In this document: positions 25,481 through 33,995 of the stretch, one piece after another
How the letters are laid out: every line of letters starts with the position of its first letter
Numbering within the stretch: position 1 is the stretch's first letter
NCBI GenBank assembly: GCA_030540085.1
Contig: JAUNWY010000008.1
Span: 18,484 to 82,483 of the forward strand
Length of the DNA stretch: 64,000 nt
Direction of reading: 5' to 3'
From: Eggerthella sp.
Lineage (GTDB): Bacteria; Actinomycetota; Coriobacteriia; Coriobacteriales; Eggerthellaceae
The notes under the pieces: model-generated
Databases searched by the model: none
What the model was told of the DNA's origin: nothing
The model's input: the letters and a program-made list of their open reading frames with translations, nothing else
Translations under genes and position numbers: made by a program

Positions 25481-26245
25481 TTAGAGCCTTACGGGAATCC
25501 CCTGGGAGCGCATATATTCTTTCACTTCACGGATGGTGAGCTCGCCGAAATGGAAGACGCTTGCCGCCAACACAGCATCGGCTTCGCCTTCGATGATGCC
25601 TTCGGCAAAGTGCTCAAGCTTGCCAACGCCGCCAGAAGCAATAACGGGAATGTTCACTGCACGGGAAACTGCTCGCGTGAGCGCCAGGTCGAAGCCGTCT
25701 TTGCTGCCATCGCGATCCATGCTGGTAAGAAGGATTTCACCTGCGCCGCGGCGTGCCGCTTCGGCAGCCCACTCGACAGCGTCGAGGCCCGTGTTCTTGC
25801 GGCCGCCATGCACATACACTTCCCACTTGTTGGGATTGCCAGGAACCTGCTTGGCGTCAATGGCGCACAGGATAGCCTGCGTGCCGAATGCCGCAGCCGC
25901 TTTTGTGATGAGCGTGGGGTCGGCAATAGCGGCGGAATTCACAGAAACCTTGTCGGCACCAGCGGCAATCATAGTGCGAATGTCTTCCACACTGCGGAAC
26001 CCGCCACCCACACAGTAAGGCAAATGCAGCTCTTCGCTTGCGCGGCTTGCCATATCCACCGTGGTTGCACGGCCCTCGTGTGTTGCCGTGATATCCAGGA
26101 AGATAACCTCATCGGCACGTTGCTCGTCATAGCGCTGAGCCAACTCGATAGGGTCGCCCGCATCGCGCAGGTTGACGAAGTTAACGCCCTTCACCACGCG
26201 GCCGTCTTTAACATCCATGCACGGTATTACACGCTTCGTAAGCAT
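25481..26245 (-). CDS. hisF: Imidazole glycerol phosphate synthase, cyclase subunit
   Basis: A 254-residue (beta/alpha)8 barrel. The active-site Asp pair is visible: [19 protein letters not shown] (Asp11) and LCAIDAK (Asp130 region), with the phosphate-binding GGG...GADKVS and [11 protein letters not shown] loops. With HisH it turns PRFAR and ammonia into imidazole glycerol phosphate and AICAR. Start at 26245 follows AAAGGAAACT. It follows hisA after a 227-base gap and is translationally linked to the RlpA-like gene. Confidence 0.97.
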   Translation of the reverse strand: MLTKRVIPCMDVKDGRVVKGVNFVNLRDAGDPIELAQRYDEQRADEVIFLDITATHEGRATTVDMASRASEELHLPYCVGGGFRSVEDIRTMIAAGADKVSVNSAAIADPTLITKAAAAFGTQAILCAIDAKQVPGNPNKWEVYVHGGRKNTGLDAVEWAAEAARRGAGEILLTSMDRDGSKDGFDLALTRAVSRAVNIPVIASGGVGKLEHFAEGIIEGEADAVLAASVFHFGELTIREVKEYMRSQGIPVRL

Positions 26246-26472
26246 TAGTTTCCTTTCTTGTGGCCTTATCGACTGATTTGCCGCCCGGCAGGGCAAAGTT
26301 AGTCAAAGCAGGTTGCGGGGTGCCTTGCGGGTAAGCGAGAGCGCTCGCCGTTTCAAGCTTTCCATTTTTTAAGTTGAACGGCGGAACGGAGCGCATAGCG
26401 AGCAACGCGAGCGGTAGCGGAGTGGGCGGCTCGAATACCCATCGGACAACGCGAGCACCGAACGGATGGGCC
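26246..26472. other. hisA-hisF gap
   Basis: 227 bases without a gene. It is GC-rich with several short repeats of the kind GCGAGC/GCTCGC but no clear terminator or promoter was seen. Confidence 0.4.
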
Positions 26473-27192
26473 TTAGCCGCAGAGCTTCGCGGCCTCTTCG
26501 ACGCTCAACGAGCCTTCATACACCGCGCGACCTGCGATAACACCTTCGATAGAATCGGCAACGGAAGCCAGATTCCTTACGTCTTCGATGCTTGCTACAC
26601 CGCCCGACGCAATAACAGGATTGCCGAACACGCGCGCAACCTCGACATAGCGAGCTGCATCAATGCCCGTCTGCATGCCATCACGAGAAATATCGGTATA
26701 CACCAGGTGCTTGAAACCGAGCTTGCCCATTTCGGCAATAAGCTCTTCGGCGGGGACGCCTGCGCCTTCGCGCCAACCAGCCACGGCCACTTCGCCGTTC
26801 TTCGCATCAATGCCCGCAGTAAGCATATCGGGATACTTGGCCAAAGCAGCTTTCGCGAATTCAGGGTCGGTCACCAACGTAGTGCCCAACACCACGCGCG
26901 AGACGCCGGCCTCAGCCAAACGATCAATGGTTTCAAGGCTGCGGATACCGCCGCCCACTTCAATCTTCAAGCCGGTTTCCTTAATGATGCGCTCGATGAT
27001 ATCGATGTTTTCAGGCACACCGCTTCGGGCTCCGTCGAGATCGACCACGTGAATCCAACGCGCACCCTGTTCCTTAAAGAGGGCAGCCTGAGCTGCAGGG
27101 TCATCGTTGTATACGGTTACCGCGTTATAGTCGCCCTTTGCCAGGCGAACCGCCTTACCGCCCAAAATATCAATAGCAGGAAGAATATCCAT
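26473..27192 (-). CDS. hisA: ProFAR isomerase
   Basis: A 239-residue HisA barrel that isomerises ProFAR to PRFAR. Catalytic Asp8 is in DILPAIDILGGKAVRLAKGD and the second Asp in TAGIDAKNGEVAVAGW; phosphate loops GGGIRSLETID and ASGGVASIEDV are present. In Actinobacteria some HisA proteins (PriA) also isomerise PRA for tryptophan; residues that decide this cannot be read reliably by eye. AAAGGAACATC precedes the ATG. It sits between hisH and hisF in the usual H-A-F order. Confidence 0.96.
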   Translation of the reverse strand: MDILPAIDILGGKAVRLAKGDYNAVTVYNDDPAAQAALFKEQGARWIHVVDLDGARSGVPENIDIIERIIKETGLKIEVGGGIRSLETIDRLAEAGVSRVVLGTTLVTDPEFAKAALAKYPDMLTAGIDAKNGEVAVAGWREGAGVPAEELIAEMGKLGFKHLVYTDISRDGMQTGIDAARYVEVARVFGNPVIASGGVASIEDVRNLASVADSIEGVIAGRAVYEGSLSVEEAAKLCG

Positions 27193-27265
27193 GATGTTCC
27201 TTTCGCAGAGGCCCAGTTCGTTCGATTCAACCGGGCAAACCTAGGCAGGTCTTTGCCGATGCTCC

Positions 27266-27931
27266 CTATTTGTTGGCTTCAACAACTTTCAGAAAGTTTG
27301 CCAACACCTTGGCGCCGGCATCCGATGACTTTTCCGGATGGAATTGAACGCCGAATACCTTCCCCTTCTGCACTGCGCACGGAAACGTTACCGAGTGCTT
27401 GGTGGTGGCAACGGCGCATTCGTTTTCAGGAGCAATGTAGCTATGCGTGAAATAGAAGTACTCACCTGAGGCAATGCCATCGAACAGGGGGCACTCGGCA
27501 GTGAATTCAACGGAGTTCCAACCCACATGGGGCACTTTGTACAGCACACCCTGAGCATCCTTGGAAGGCATGCGAACCACGGTGCCAGAAACCACTCCCA
27601 GCCCGACGGGAAGGCTGGGATCTCCCACAGCTCCGTCGACGCCTGGACCAGCTGCGCCTTCCACGCCCGCCTCAAACAGCAAGTGCTCACCTAGGCAAAT
27701 ACCCAAAAAGGGTTTCCCGGCGGCAATGGCATCGCGCACCGCTTCCATCTGACCCGATTCCACCATATGCTGAGAAGCATCGGCGAACGAGCCTACGCCA
27801 GGCAGCACTACCGCATCGGCAGCTCGGATAATCTCAGGGTTGTCGGTGATGTGAGCATCACCACCTACCGCCTGAAGCCCGCGTTCGACGCTCTTCAAAT
27901 TTCCCTTGCAATAATCAACAACGGCAATCAT
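27266..27931 (-). CDS. hisH: Imidazole glycerol phosphate synthase, glutaminase subunit
   Basis: A 221-residue class I glutamine amidotransferase supplying ammonia to HisF. Visible: the N-terminal IAVVDYCKGNLKSVERGL, oxyanion PGVGSFADA, nucleophile Cys in FLGICLGEHLLFE and the His-Glu pair in GVQFHPEKSSDAG. The residue after the nucleophile loop (GEH rather than the common GMQ) is a variant. A Gly/Ala-rich insertion near residue 90 (EGAAGPGVDGAVGDPSLPVG) makes it slightly longer than the family norm of about 205. AAGGCTGAAAGC precedes the start. Confidence 0.95.
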   Translation of the reverse strand: MIAVVDYCKGNLKSVERGLQAVGGDAHITDNPEIIRAADAVVLPGVGSFADASQHMVESGQMEAVRDAIAAGKPFLGICLGEHLLFEAGVEGAAGPGVDGAVGDPSLPVGLGVVSGTVVRMPSKDAQGVLYKVPHVGWNSVEFTAECPLFDGIASGEYFYFTHSYIAPENECAVATTKHSVTFPCAVQKGKVFGVQFHPEKSSDAGAKVLANFLKVVEANK

Positions 27932-27990
27932 CGGTTGCTTTCAGCCTTTCTGGTAGAAGAATCGAGAAACGGGGCTTGCACCCCAATTCC

Positions 27991-28590
27991 CTACAAAGAG
28001 CCCTTGGTGGAGGGAAGCTCGCCTGCAATGCGCGGGTTGATTTCGAGCGCTTGGCACATAGCGCGACCAACCGCTTTGAAACATGCTTCCACAATGTGAT
28101 GGGCGTTTTCGCCAGCCACCATGCGCACATGCAGCGTAACCTGCGCATTCGTCGCAAACGCAATGAAAAATTCCTTGGCAAGCGAGGTATCAAACGTACC
28201 GAGCAGGCACAACGGTACATCGACGTCCCAATGCAACTGGCCCCTACCTGAAATATCAACAGCGGCAAGCACCAAGGTCTCGTCCATGGGAAGGTACTGG
28301 GAGGCAAAGCGTGTGATGCCACGCTTTTCGCCCATAGCCTGGGCAAATGCCTTACCAAGAACGATTCCCACGTCTTCTACCGTATGATGGGCGTCTACTT
28401 CGATGTCGCCTTCGGCCTTGACGTTCAAATCGAACAAGCCATGGCGGCCGAATGCGTCGAGCATGTGATCGAAAAAGGCAACGCCCGTGTCGATGCTGGT
28501 TTTGCCCGTCCCATCAATATCGAGCGAAAGCGCAATATCGGTTTCCTTGGTGGTGCGGGAAAGCTCCGCAACACGTTCTTCCTGAGCCAC
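27991..28590 (-). CDS. hisB: Imidazoleglycerol-phosphate dehydratase
   Basis: A 199-residue monofunctional IGPD dehydrating imidazole glycerol phosphate. The two-fold repeat carries the Mn-binding motifs FFDHMLDAFGRHG and EVDAHHTVEDVGI in the first half, and NAHHIVEACFKAVGRA in the second. The histidinol-phosphatase domain of E. coli HisB is absent; no separate phosphatase is in the window. hisC stops two bases upstream of its start, so they are coupled. Normal length and spacing for an actinobacterial operon. Confidence 0.96.
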   Translation of the reverse strand: MAQEERVAELSRTTKETDIALSLDIDGTGKTSIDTGVAFFDHMLDAFGRHGLFDLNVKAEGDIEVDAHHTVEDVGIVLGKAFAQAMGEKRGITRFASQYLPMDETLVLAAVDISGRGQLHWDVDVPLCLLGTFDTSLAKEFFIAFATNAQVTLHVRMVAGENAHHIVEACFKAVGRAMCQALEINPRIAGELPSTKGSL

Positions 28591-28592
28591 CG

Positions 28593-29663
28593 CTAGCTCC
28601 TTTCGTTCAGAATCTCTGCCAATGCACCCAAGAACACCTGGTTTTCCTCAGGAGAACCAACGGAAACGCGCAGGCAGTTCTCCAGATACTGAGAGTGCGA
28701 GAAGTCGCGGATCAGCACACCACGATCATAGAGCCCCCGCCAAATCTCGTCGGCATCAGCCACGCGGAACAGGACGTAATTCGAATCGGAATCGAACACA
28801 GTAACTCCAGGCATTTTTCCCAGCTCTTCGAGCAGCACGCCACGCTGCTCGATTATCTGGTTGATACCAGGCACAAACAGCGAACGGTTTCGGTACACCG
28901 CCGTAGCAATAGCCTGCGAAACGGAATCGACCGAATAGGGCTGGCGCACCTTCAAGAACTCGCGGATAACGCTGGCATTAGCCAACAGGTAGCCCATACG
29001 AACGCCTGCAAGGCTGAATGCCTTTGAAAAGGTGCGCAAGATTACCAAGTTCTCATACTGGTCAAGGTACGGGCGCATCGAAAAACGACTGAACTCAAAA
29101 TACGCCTCGTCAACCATGATAAGAGCATCGGAGGAATCGAGCAGCTTCCTCAAAAACGTCTCGTTAGCCATCTTGCCAGTAGGGTTGTTAGGGCTGGTGA
29201 TAACGGCAAAGTCGATGTCGCCTTCAGCCATGCGGGCAAGCACTGCTTCTTCGTCGATATCGAAGTTTTCCTTGCGAGGAACGTTCACCACCTTGGTGCC
29301 CGTAAGGCGCGCATTAGCCTCATACACCGAAAAGGTAGGCGGTACATTCAAGAAGGTACGCCCAGGGCCACCCCAGGTAAGCGCCAAGTTGAAGAGCAAT
29401 TCGTCGCCGCCGTTACCCAGCAGCACATTCTCACGCGAAAGCCCGTTTGCCTCAGCAATCAGATCGCGCAGCTCATTGCCCAACGGATCAGGGTAACGAT
29501 TGAAGGGAAAACCCTTCAGCGCTTTCCTGATTTCCAGCTGAACTTCCTCTGGGACGTTGCTGGGGTTTTCGTTGGCAGAAAGGTACTGCTTAGCAGGCAG
29601 GTACTTCGGATCGTAGGGCACAATGCCCGCAAGGTTCGGATGAGAGTTGCGTACGCCGTGCAT
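28593..29663 (-). CDS. hisC: Histidinol-phosphate aminotransferase
   Basis: A 356-residue fold type I PLP aminotransferase converting imidazole acetol phosphate to histidinol phosphate. Motifs: ANENPSNVPEEV at the N-terminus, LLGNGGDELLF, ITSPNNPTGKMA, the LIMVDEAYFEFS Asp, and the Schiff-base Lys in TFSKAFSLAGVRMGYLLAN. hisD ends three bases upstream, and hisB starts two bases downstream. Its assignment to histidine rather than another substrate rests on position within the operon. Confidence 0.95.
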   Translation of the reverse strand: MHGVRNSHPNLAGIVPYDPKYLPAKQYLSANENPSNVPEEVQLEIRKALKGFPFNRYPDPLGNELRDLIAEANGLSRENVLLGNGGDELLFNLALTWGGPGRTFLNVPPTFSVYEANARLTGTKVVNVPRKENFDIDEEAVLARMAEGDIDFAVITSPNNPTGKMANETFLRKLLDSSDALIMVDEAYFEFSRFSMRPYLDQYENLVILRTFSKAFSLAGVRMGYLLANASVIREFLKVRQPYSVDSVSQAIATAVYRNRSLFVPGINQIIEQRGVLLEELGKMPGVTVFDSDSNYVLFRVADADEIWRGLYDRGVLIRDFSHSQYLENCLRVSVGSPEENQVFLGALAEILNERS

Positions 29664-29666
29664 GGG

Positions 29667-31010
29667 CTACTTCGCCTCCGCAGCGCCGTTAACCTCGCCA
29701 GCAGCCTGGGCATCCTCGAATGCCTGTTCAACCAGCTTGCGGCGCAGACGAACGCTCTGAGCGTGAGCCCAAAGCCCCTCGTGATCGGCCAGGGTGATAA
29801 CAGCCTCAGAATCACGCATCAAGGCAGCAGGAGAATACTGCAGCACGCTGCTCTTCTTCACGAACTCATCGACGGAAAGCGGGCTGGAGAAACGAGCCGT
29901 GCCGCCGGTGGGAAGCGTGTGGTTGGGGCCAGCAACGTAGTCGCCCACCGCCTCAGGCGTCCATTCGCCCAGGAAGATAGCGCCTGCATGGTGAATAGCG
30001 CCCAACAGCTCCATGGCATTGGACAGGTGCAGCTCAAGGTGCTCAGGAGCAATGATGTTCACCGTGTTGAGGGCGGTTTCGGTATCGGGGCATACGATAA
30101 TCAGGCCTTTATTGGTAAGGGAAGCCGTGGTGATTTCCGCACGCGTAGAACCCTCCATGTGTTTTTCGATAGCAGCCTCGACCGCATCGGCGTATTCGGA
30201 GCTGAAGGTTACCAGGTAGCAGCTGGCCAGCGGATCATGCTCGGCCTGCGCCATAAGATCGATGGCAACCAGCTCGGGCAGAGCGGTTTCATCGGCAACC
30301 ACGCATACCTCAGAAGGGCCCGCGATCATGTCAATTCCCACATCACCGGAAACGAGCTTCTTCGCAGCGGCAACGAAGGCATTGCCAGGACCGGTGATCT
30401 TGTCTACCGGCTTGATGCTCTTGGTTCCGTATGCCAGCGCACCGATAGCCTGGGCGCCGCCTACGGCATAAATCTCGGTTACGCCCGCAACGCGGCAAGC
30501 TTCCAAAATGGCAGAATCAAGAGAACCATCCTTCGTGGGCGGAGTTACGCACACGATGCGCTTCACGCCCGCAACGGAAGCGGGGATGGCGTTCATCAGA
30601 ACCGAAGAAGGATACAGAGCACGACCGCCGGGAACGTAGATGCCCACCGAATCAAGCGGCTCCACCTTTGCGCCAACCAAAGCGCCATCTTCGCGCATGG
30701 TGAACCAACCCTGCTGCTTCTGACGCTCGTGGAAATCGCGGATCTGGGAAGCAGCCTTCTGGATGGCGGCGGCCACCTTCGGGTCAACCTTGGCAATAGC
30801 TTCGTCGATGGCTTCCTGCGAAACGCGGAACTCTTCCATTTCCACGCCGTCGAATTTGGCGGTGTACTCACGCAGGGCCTCGTCACCGCGCTTGCGCACA
30901 TCCTCGACGATATTCGTTGCAGCAACCAGGGCATCGGCGTTGAAAGCACCAACGCGGTTGAGCATCTTCTCTTCGAAAACCTGACCGGGAGCAAGTTCGA
31001 TTCTTCTCAT
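29667..31010 (-). CDS. hisD: Histidinol dehydrogenase
   Basis: A 447-residue NAD-dependent four-electron dehydrogenase, last step of histidine synthesis. Conserved segments: VPGGRALYPSSVLMNAIPA, GNAFVAAAKKLV, IAGPSEVCVVAD with a Cys, the catalytic NIIAPEHLELHL (Glu-His) and PTGGTARFSSPLSV. The zinc ligands occur in the expected Glu/His positions. ATG at 31010, two codons after the hisZG stop, gives close coupling. Length is typical. Confidence 0.97.
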   Translation of the reverse strand: MRRIELAPGQVFEEKMLNRVGAFNADALVAATNIVEDVRKRGDEALREYTAKFDGVEMEEFRVSQEAIDEAIAKVDPKVAAAIQKAASQIRDFHERQKQQGWFTMREDGALVGAKVEPLDSVGIYVPGGRALYPSSVLMNAIPASVAGVKRIVCVTPPTKDGSLDSAILEACRVAGVTEIYAVGGAQAIGALAYGTKSIKPVDKITGPGNAFVAAAKKLVSGDVGIDMIAGPSEVCVVADETALPELVAIDLMAQAEHDPLASCYLVTFSSEYADAVEAAIEKHMEGSTRAEITTASLTNKGLIIVCPDTETALNTVNIIAPEHLELHLSNAMELLGAIHHAGAIFLGEWTPEAVGDYVAGPNHTLPTGGTARFSSPLSVDEFVKKSSVLQYSPAALMRDSEAVITLADHEGLWAHAQSVRLRRKLVEQAFEDAQAAGEVNGAAEAK

Positions 31011-31013
31011 GGT

Positions 31014-32711
31014 TTAGTTCTCCTTCGTCTGGGAATAGAGCACGTCGGCAAGCTGGCCAACACGCGGATTGGTACGATACGAGCACGGGTTGGCGAAGAA
31101 ACGAGCGGTGGAAGCAAGAACGTCGTCTACTACCACCAGGTTGTTCTCGCGAAGCGTAGTGCCCGTTGCGGTGATGTCGATGATGCGTTCGGCCATGCCG
31201 GTGATGGGGGCAAGCTCGATGTTTCCGTGGAGCTTCACGATTTCAACGGGCATGCCCATCTTGGCATAGTAGGAACGGGTGATGTTGGGATACTTCGTGG
31301 CAACGCGAATAGACCCCAGCTTGCGATAGCGGCTTTCCACCGCCTCGGTAGTGCCAGCCGATTCTGCCACCACGAAACGGCAGCCTCCGAACTTCAGGTC
31401 GGCGAGCTCGACAACGTCGGGTGATGCTTCGATAAGGGAGTCCTCGCCACAAATACCGCAATCAGCAGCACCCAACGCAACGAAAACCGGCGCATCGGTA
31501 GGACGCACGAACAGATACTCCACGTCGCCATTGCGCAACATAAGGGTGCGCCCCGCATCTGCCAAACCCGTCACATCCAAGCCGGCAGCTTCGAGCGTAG
31601 CAATAGCATCATCTTTCAGCGAGCCCTTCGGCACGGCAATGCGCAAGGAACGCGTTGCCTCGGAAGACTCCAGCGCCGCCATTACCTGCTCCAGGTAGAA
31701 TGCGAAGCCTGCAGCGGGAACCTTTTCGGCGCCGTACTGGGCGAGCAAGTTGTCGTAGCGGCCGCCACCACCCAAAGGCGAGCCCAGGCCGGGAGCGTAT
31801 GCTTCGAACACCAGGCCCGTGTAATAGTCAAACGAGCTCATTACCGAGAAATCGATAAGGACCTTGCCCTCCAAGCCCGATTCGATCAGCGCGTTGTACA
31901 CGCCTTCCAACTCACTGATGCCGCGAGCGCAGCCCAACGGCTCGAGCATTGCACGCACCTGTGCAAGCTCGGCCTTTCCGCCACGCAAGCGGGAAAGAGA
32001 GAAGATGGCACGGGCAATGGCGGGAACCACACGGCCGGGATTGGCGATGGCAGGGTCGGCCAACTTGAAGCGGGATTTGTCCTCCGCTTCGTTCGAACCG
32101 CCATTGGCGGCGCGCTCGGCAGCGGCAACAAGTTCTTCCAGGTACACGAAATTAGAGGTGTGGTAGGCCTGCATAACGGCAGTTTTCCACTGATCTGAAG
32201 CGCCGCTGGCATCAAGCAAATCACGCAGAACGCCTGCCGAACCCAAGGCGATGGTAAATGTTTCCAGACCGCATTCGGAAAGGGCGGAAGCCAACAGCGA
32301 GACCAATTCAACATCGGCTTCGCTCCCTGCCGCGCCAATGCACTCAGCGCCGCATTGCGTTAGTTCGCGAGCAGCGGCCTCTGCCGTCTTTTCTCGGAAC
32401 ACGCGCTGGGTGTAGCGCAAACGCAATGGCTGATCCTGAGCCACTCCGCGCGTTGCGCACATGCGGGCAATCTGCATGGTAACGTCGGGGCGCATGGCCA
32501 AAAGATCGCCGTGGGAATCGAAAAATTTGAACGGGGCCTCGGGCACGTGGCCACCGGCCTCCATCACATCGAGCACTTCCAACGTGGGTGTTTCTACGGG
32601 ACGATACCCTTTCTGCGCAAAGCAGGCACGGACCCGAGCCGTAAGATCTTCGCGGACAAGCGCCTCATCGCTCATCACATCACGAAAACCAACGGGAGTG
32701 ATGTAGTTCAT
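31014..32711 (-). CDS. hisZG: Fused HisZ-HisG ATP phosphoribosyltransferase
   Basis: A 565-residue fusion. Residues 1 to about 350 are HisZ, a histidyl-tRNA-synthetase-like regulatory subunit with class II motifs (ETPTLEVLDVME, FRPDVT-type LAMRPDVTMQIAR, SPLGGGGRYDNLL). Residues about 356-565 are the short-form HisG catalytic subunit (RIAVPKGSLKDDAI, DCGICGEDSL, and the PRPP loop IIDITATGTTLREN). In most bacteria with short HisG the two subunits are separate genes forming an octamer; here one chain carries both. The enzyme condenses ATP and PRPP and is the feedback-inhibited first step. It heads the his operon with a roughly 550-base upstream region shared with uspA. AAGAAGGAAT precedes the ATG. 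Confidence 0.94.
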   Translation of the reverse strand: MNYITPVGFRDVMSDEALVREDLTARVRACFAQKGYRPVETPTLEVLDVMEAGGHVPEAPFKFFDSHGDLLAMRPDVTMQIARMCATRGVAQDQPLRLRYTQRVFREKTAEAAARELTQCGAECIGAAGSEADVELVSLLASALSECGLETFTIALGSAGVLRDLLDASGASDQWKTAVMQAYHTSNFVYLEELVAAAERAANGGSNEAEDKSRFKLADPAIANPGRVVPAIARAIFSLSRLRGGKAELAQVRAMLEPLGCARGISELEGVYNALIESGLEGKVLIDFSVMSSFDYYTGLVFEAYAPGLGSPLGGGGRYDNLLAQYGAEKVPAAGFAFYLEQVMAALESSEATRSLRIAVPKGSLKDDAIATLEAAGLDVTGLADAGRTLMLRNGDVEYLFVRPTDAPVFVALGAADCGICGEDSLIEASPDVVELADLKFGGCRFVVAESAGTTEAVESRYRKLGSIRVATKYPNITRSYYAKMGMPVEIVKLHGNIELAPITGMAERIIDITATGTTLRENNLVVVDDVLASTARFFANPCSYRTNPRVGQLADVLYSQTKEN

Positions 32712-33260
32712 ATTCCTTCTTCCCTAAACACATGCTATTCCTGAACGTTTGCATAACGCATTGGCTGAAAACCCAAGCGTCTTTGCCTGCAAGCAAAGCA
32801 TATTGTTGTCAACCTATTTATTATGCCCGCTCGCTGCCTCTCTGCGCTTGGCGCTTGGCATCTTTACAGGCATTTTACGGAAGCATTCCCCCTGAAACCA
32901 TCGCGGCAACCAATGCCAGACGCATAGGGCGCACTATATGATTACAGTTAGGGCCCAGTGGCATTCGCCGTTCGGGCGAGTGCTGCAACAATCCGCCATT
33001 CAGGTGAACACCGCTGCACCCGCGACCCAAGCGTCTGGCGTATCGGCTGCCAGCGACTAAGGGGGAACAACGTTTCCGTTGGTGGTACTTTACCACAGTA
33101 GAGCGCTAAAGCAATTAAATCATGTCAGTTTCACATTTCATAAAGAAAGTTACGCCACATCTTCACGCAAATTAGCTGATCAAGATTACTGAACGCGTTC
33201 ATTAATAGAGGAAAAGGCGTATAATCAAAGGCAATAACAGAGCCTGAGGGGGCGATTTAC
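32712..33260. promoter_or_regulatory. Divergent his operon / uspA intergenic region
   Basis: About 550 bases with no convincing gene. On the minus side a TTGACA (32807-32812) could be a his -35, but no good -10 lies at the right distance. No T-box sequence, His-rich leader peptide or strong attenuator was found, so control of the his operon is unclear. The uspA promoter is at the right end. Confidence 0.5.
33191..33225 (+). promoter_or_regulatory. uspA promoter with GAACGCGTTC palindrome
   Basis: Perfect -10 TATAAT (33220-33225); a weak -35 TTCATT (33198-33203, 16-bp spacing) is overlapped by the perfect palindrome GAACGCGTTC (33191-33200). That palindrome resembles the GAACRTGTTC sites at 6.5-10.8 kb. 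Confidence 0.6.
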
Positions 33261-33737
33261 ATGGGGTTCAAAAACATCCTCGTGCCGTACGACAATTCCG
33301 AGCACGCAAACAATGCACTTAAAGAAGCCATTAACATGGCTAGCGAAAATCCCGAGGCCACAATCCATGTAGTTGAGGTTGTTGCTCCACCACAAGACCT
33401 GGTGTACAGCAGCATCAATCAAACCGGATTCGGCATGGGCGTTTCGGTTGTAGCCAAGGGCGATTTTGCCAAAGTAGTCGAAGAGCGCAATGCCGAACAG
33501 GACAAGGAACTGCAGGAAACCATCGCCGATGTGGTTGAAGGCTTCCCCGGCACCCTTACCGCAGAAGTGGTCTTCGGCATCTACACCATCGAAACCATTA
33601 TCGAAACGGCAAAGCACTACGATTGCGACCTTATCGTTATGGGTTCACGAGGACTGGGTGCTATCCGAGGCGCAATCGGCTCGGTCAGCTACGGCGTGCT
33701 TCGCTCCGCCGAAATTCCTGTACTGGTGGTTAAGTAG
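33261..33737 (+). CDS. Universal stress protein (UspA family)
   Basis: A 158-residue UspA-fold protein. It has the opening KNILVPYDNSEHANNALKEA with the family's conserved Asp, and the ATP-binding consensus G-2x-G-9x-G-S seen as MGSRGLGAIRGAIGSVSYGV. ATP-binding Usps form dimers and modulate metabolism under energy or oxidative stress. GAGGGGGCG precedes the ATG, about 30 bases after the TATAAT box. It is monocistronic with its own terminator. Confidence 0.93.
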   Translation: MGFKNILVPYDNSEHANNALKEAINMASENPEATIHVVEVVAPPQDLVYSSINQTGFGMGVSVVAKGDFAKVVEERNAEQDKELQETIADVVEGFPGTLTAEVVFGIYTIETIIETAKHYDCDLIVMGSRGLGAIRGAIGSVSYGVLRSAEIPVLVVK

Positions 33738-33791
33738 AAAATCGCTTACCCGCAAAGTCCATTTAAGGGCAGCAGCATCTAGCATATTCCG

Positions 33792-33835
33792 CGAGAAAGG
33801 GCGGCGAGAACAATCTCGCTGCTCTTTCTCGTTTT
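33792..33835 (+). terminator. Terminator of uspA
   Basis: Outer stem CGAGAAAG / CTTTCTCG and inner GCGAG / CTCGC stem followed by TTTT. Confidence 0.8.
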
Positions 33836-33907
33836 AAGATTCAATGAGGGTTATGGGGAAATCAGCCCTCAGCGAACAGCCCGAACTTAAGCAAGCCAAA
33901 TGCAAAC

Positions 33908-33970
33908 GGACCCGGAACGAGCTACCATTCCGGGTCCTACACCAAAGGCTCGGCACAATGATGCCGAGCC
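33908..33970 (-). terminator. Tandem hairpins past the first NSS transporter gene
   Basis: Two perfect stems: GGCTCGGCA / TGCCGAGCC (33947-33970), followed on the minus strand by TTTGG, and GGACCCGGAA / TTCCGGGTCC (33908-33937), followed by GTTTGC. T-tracts are weak but the pair lies right after the stop at 33996. Confidence 0.65.
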
Positions 33971-33995
33971 CGACTTAATTGTGCGAAGGGTTCAG

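Noticed and set aside
32712..33260. Histidine T-box or His-leader attenuator upstream of hisZG
   Set aside because: No T-box consensus, no run of His codons and no strong terminator before the hisZG start.
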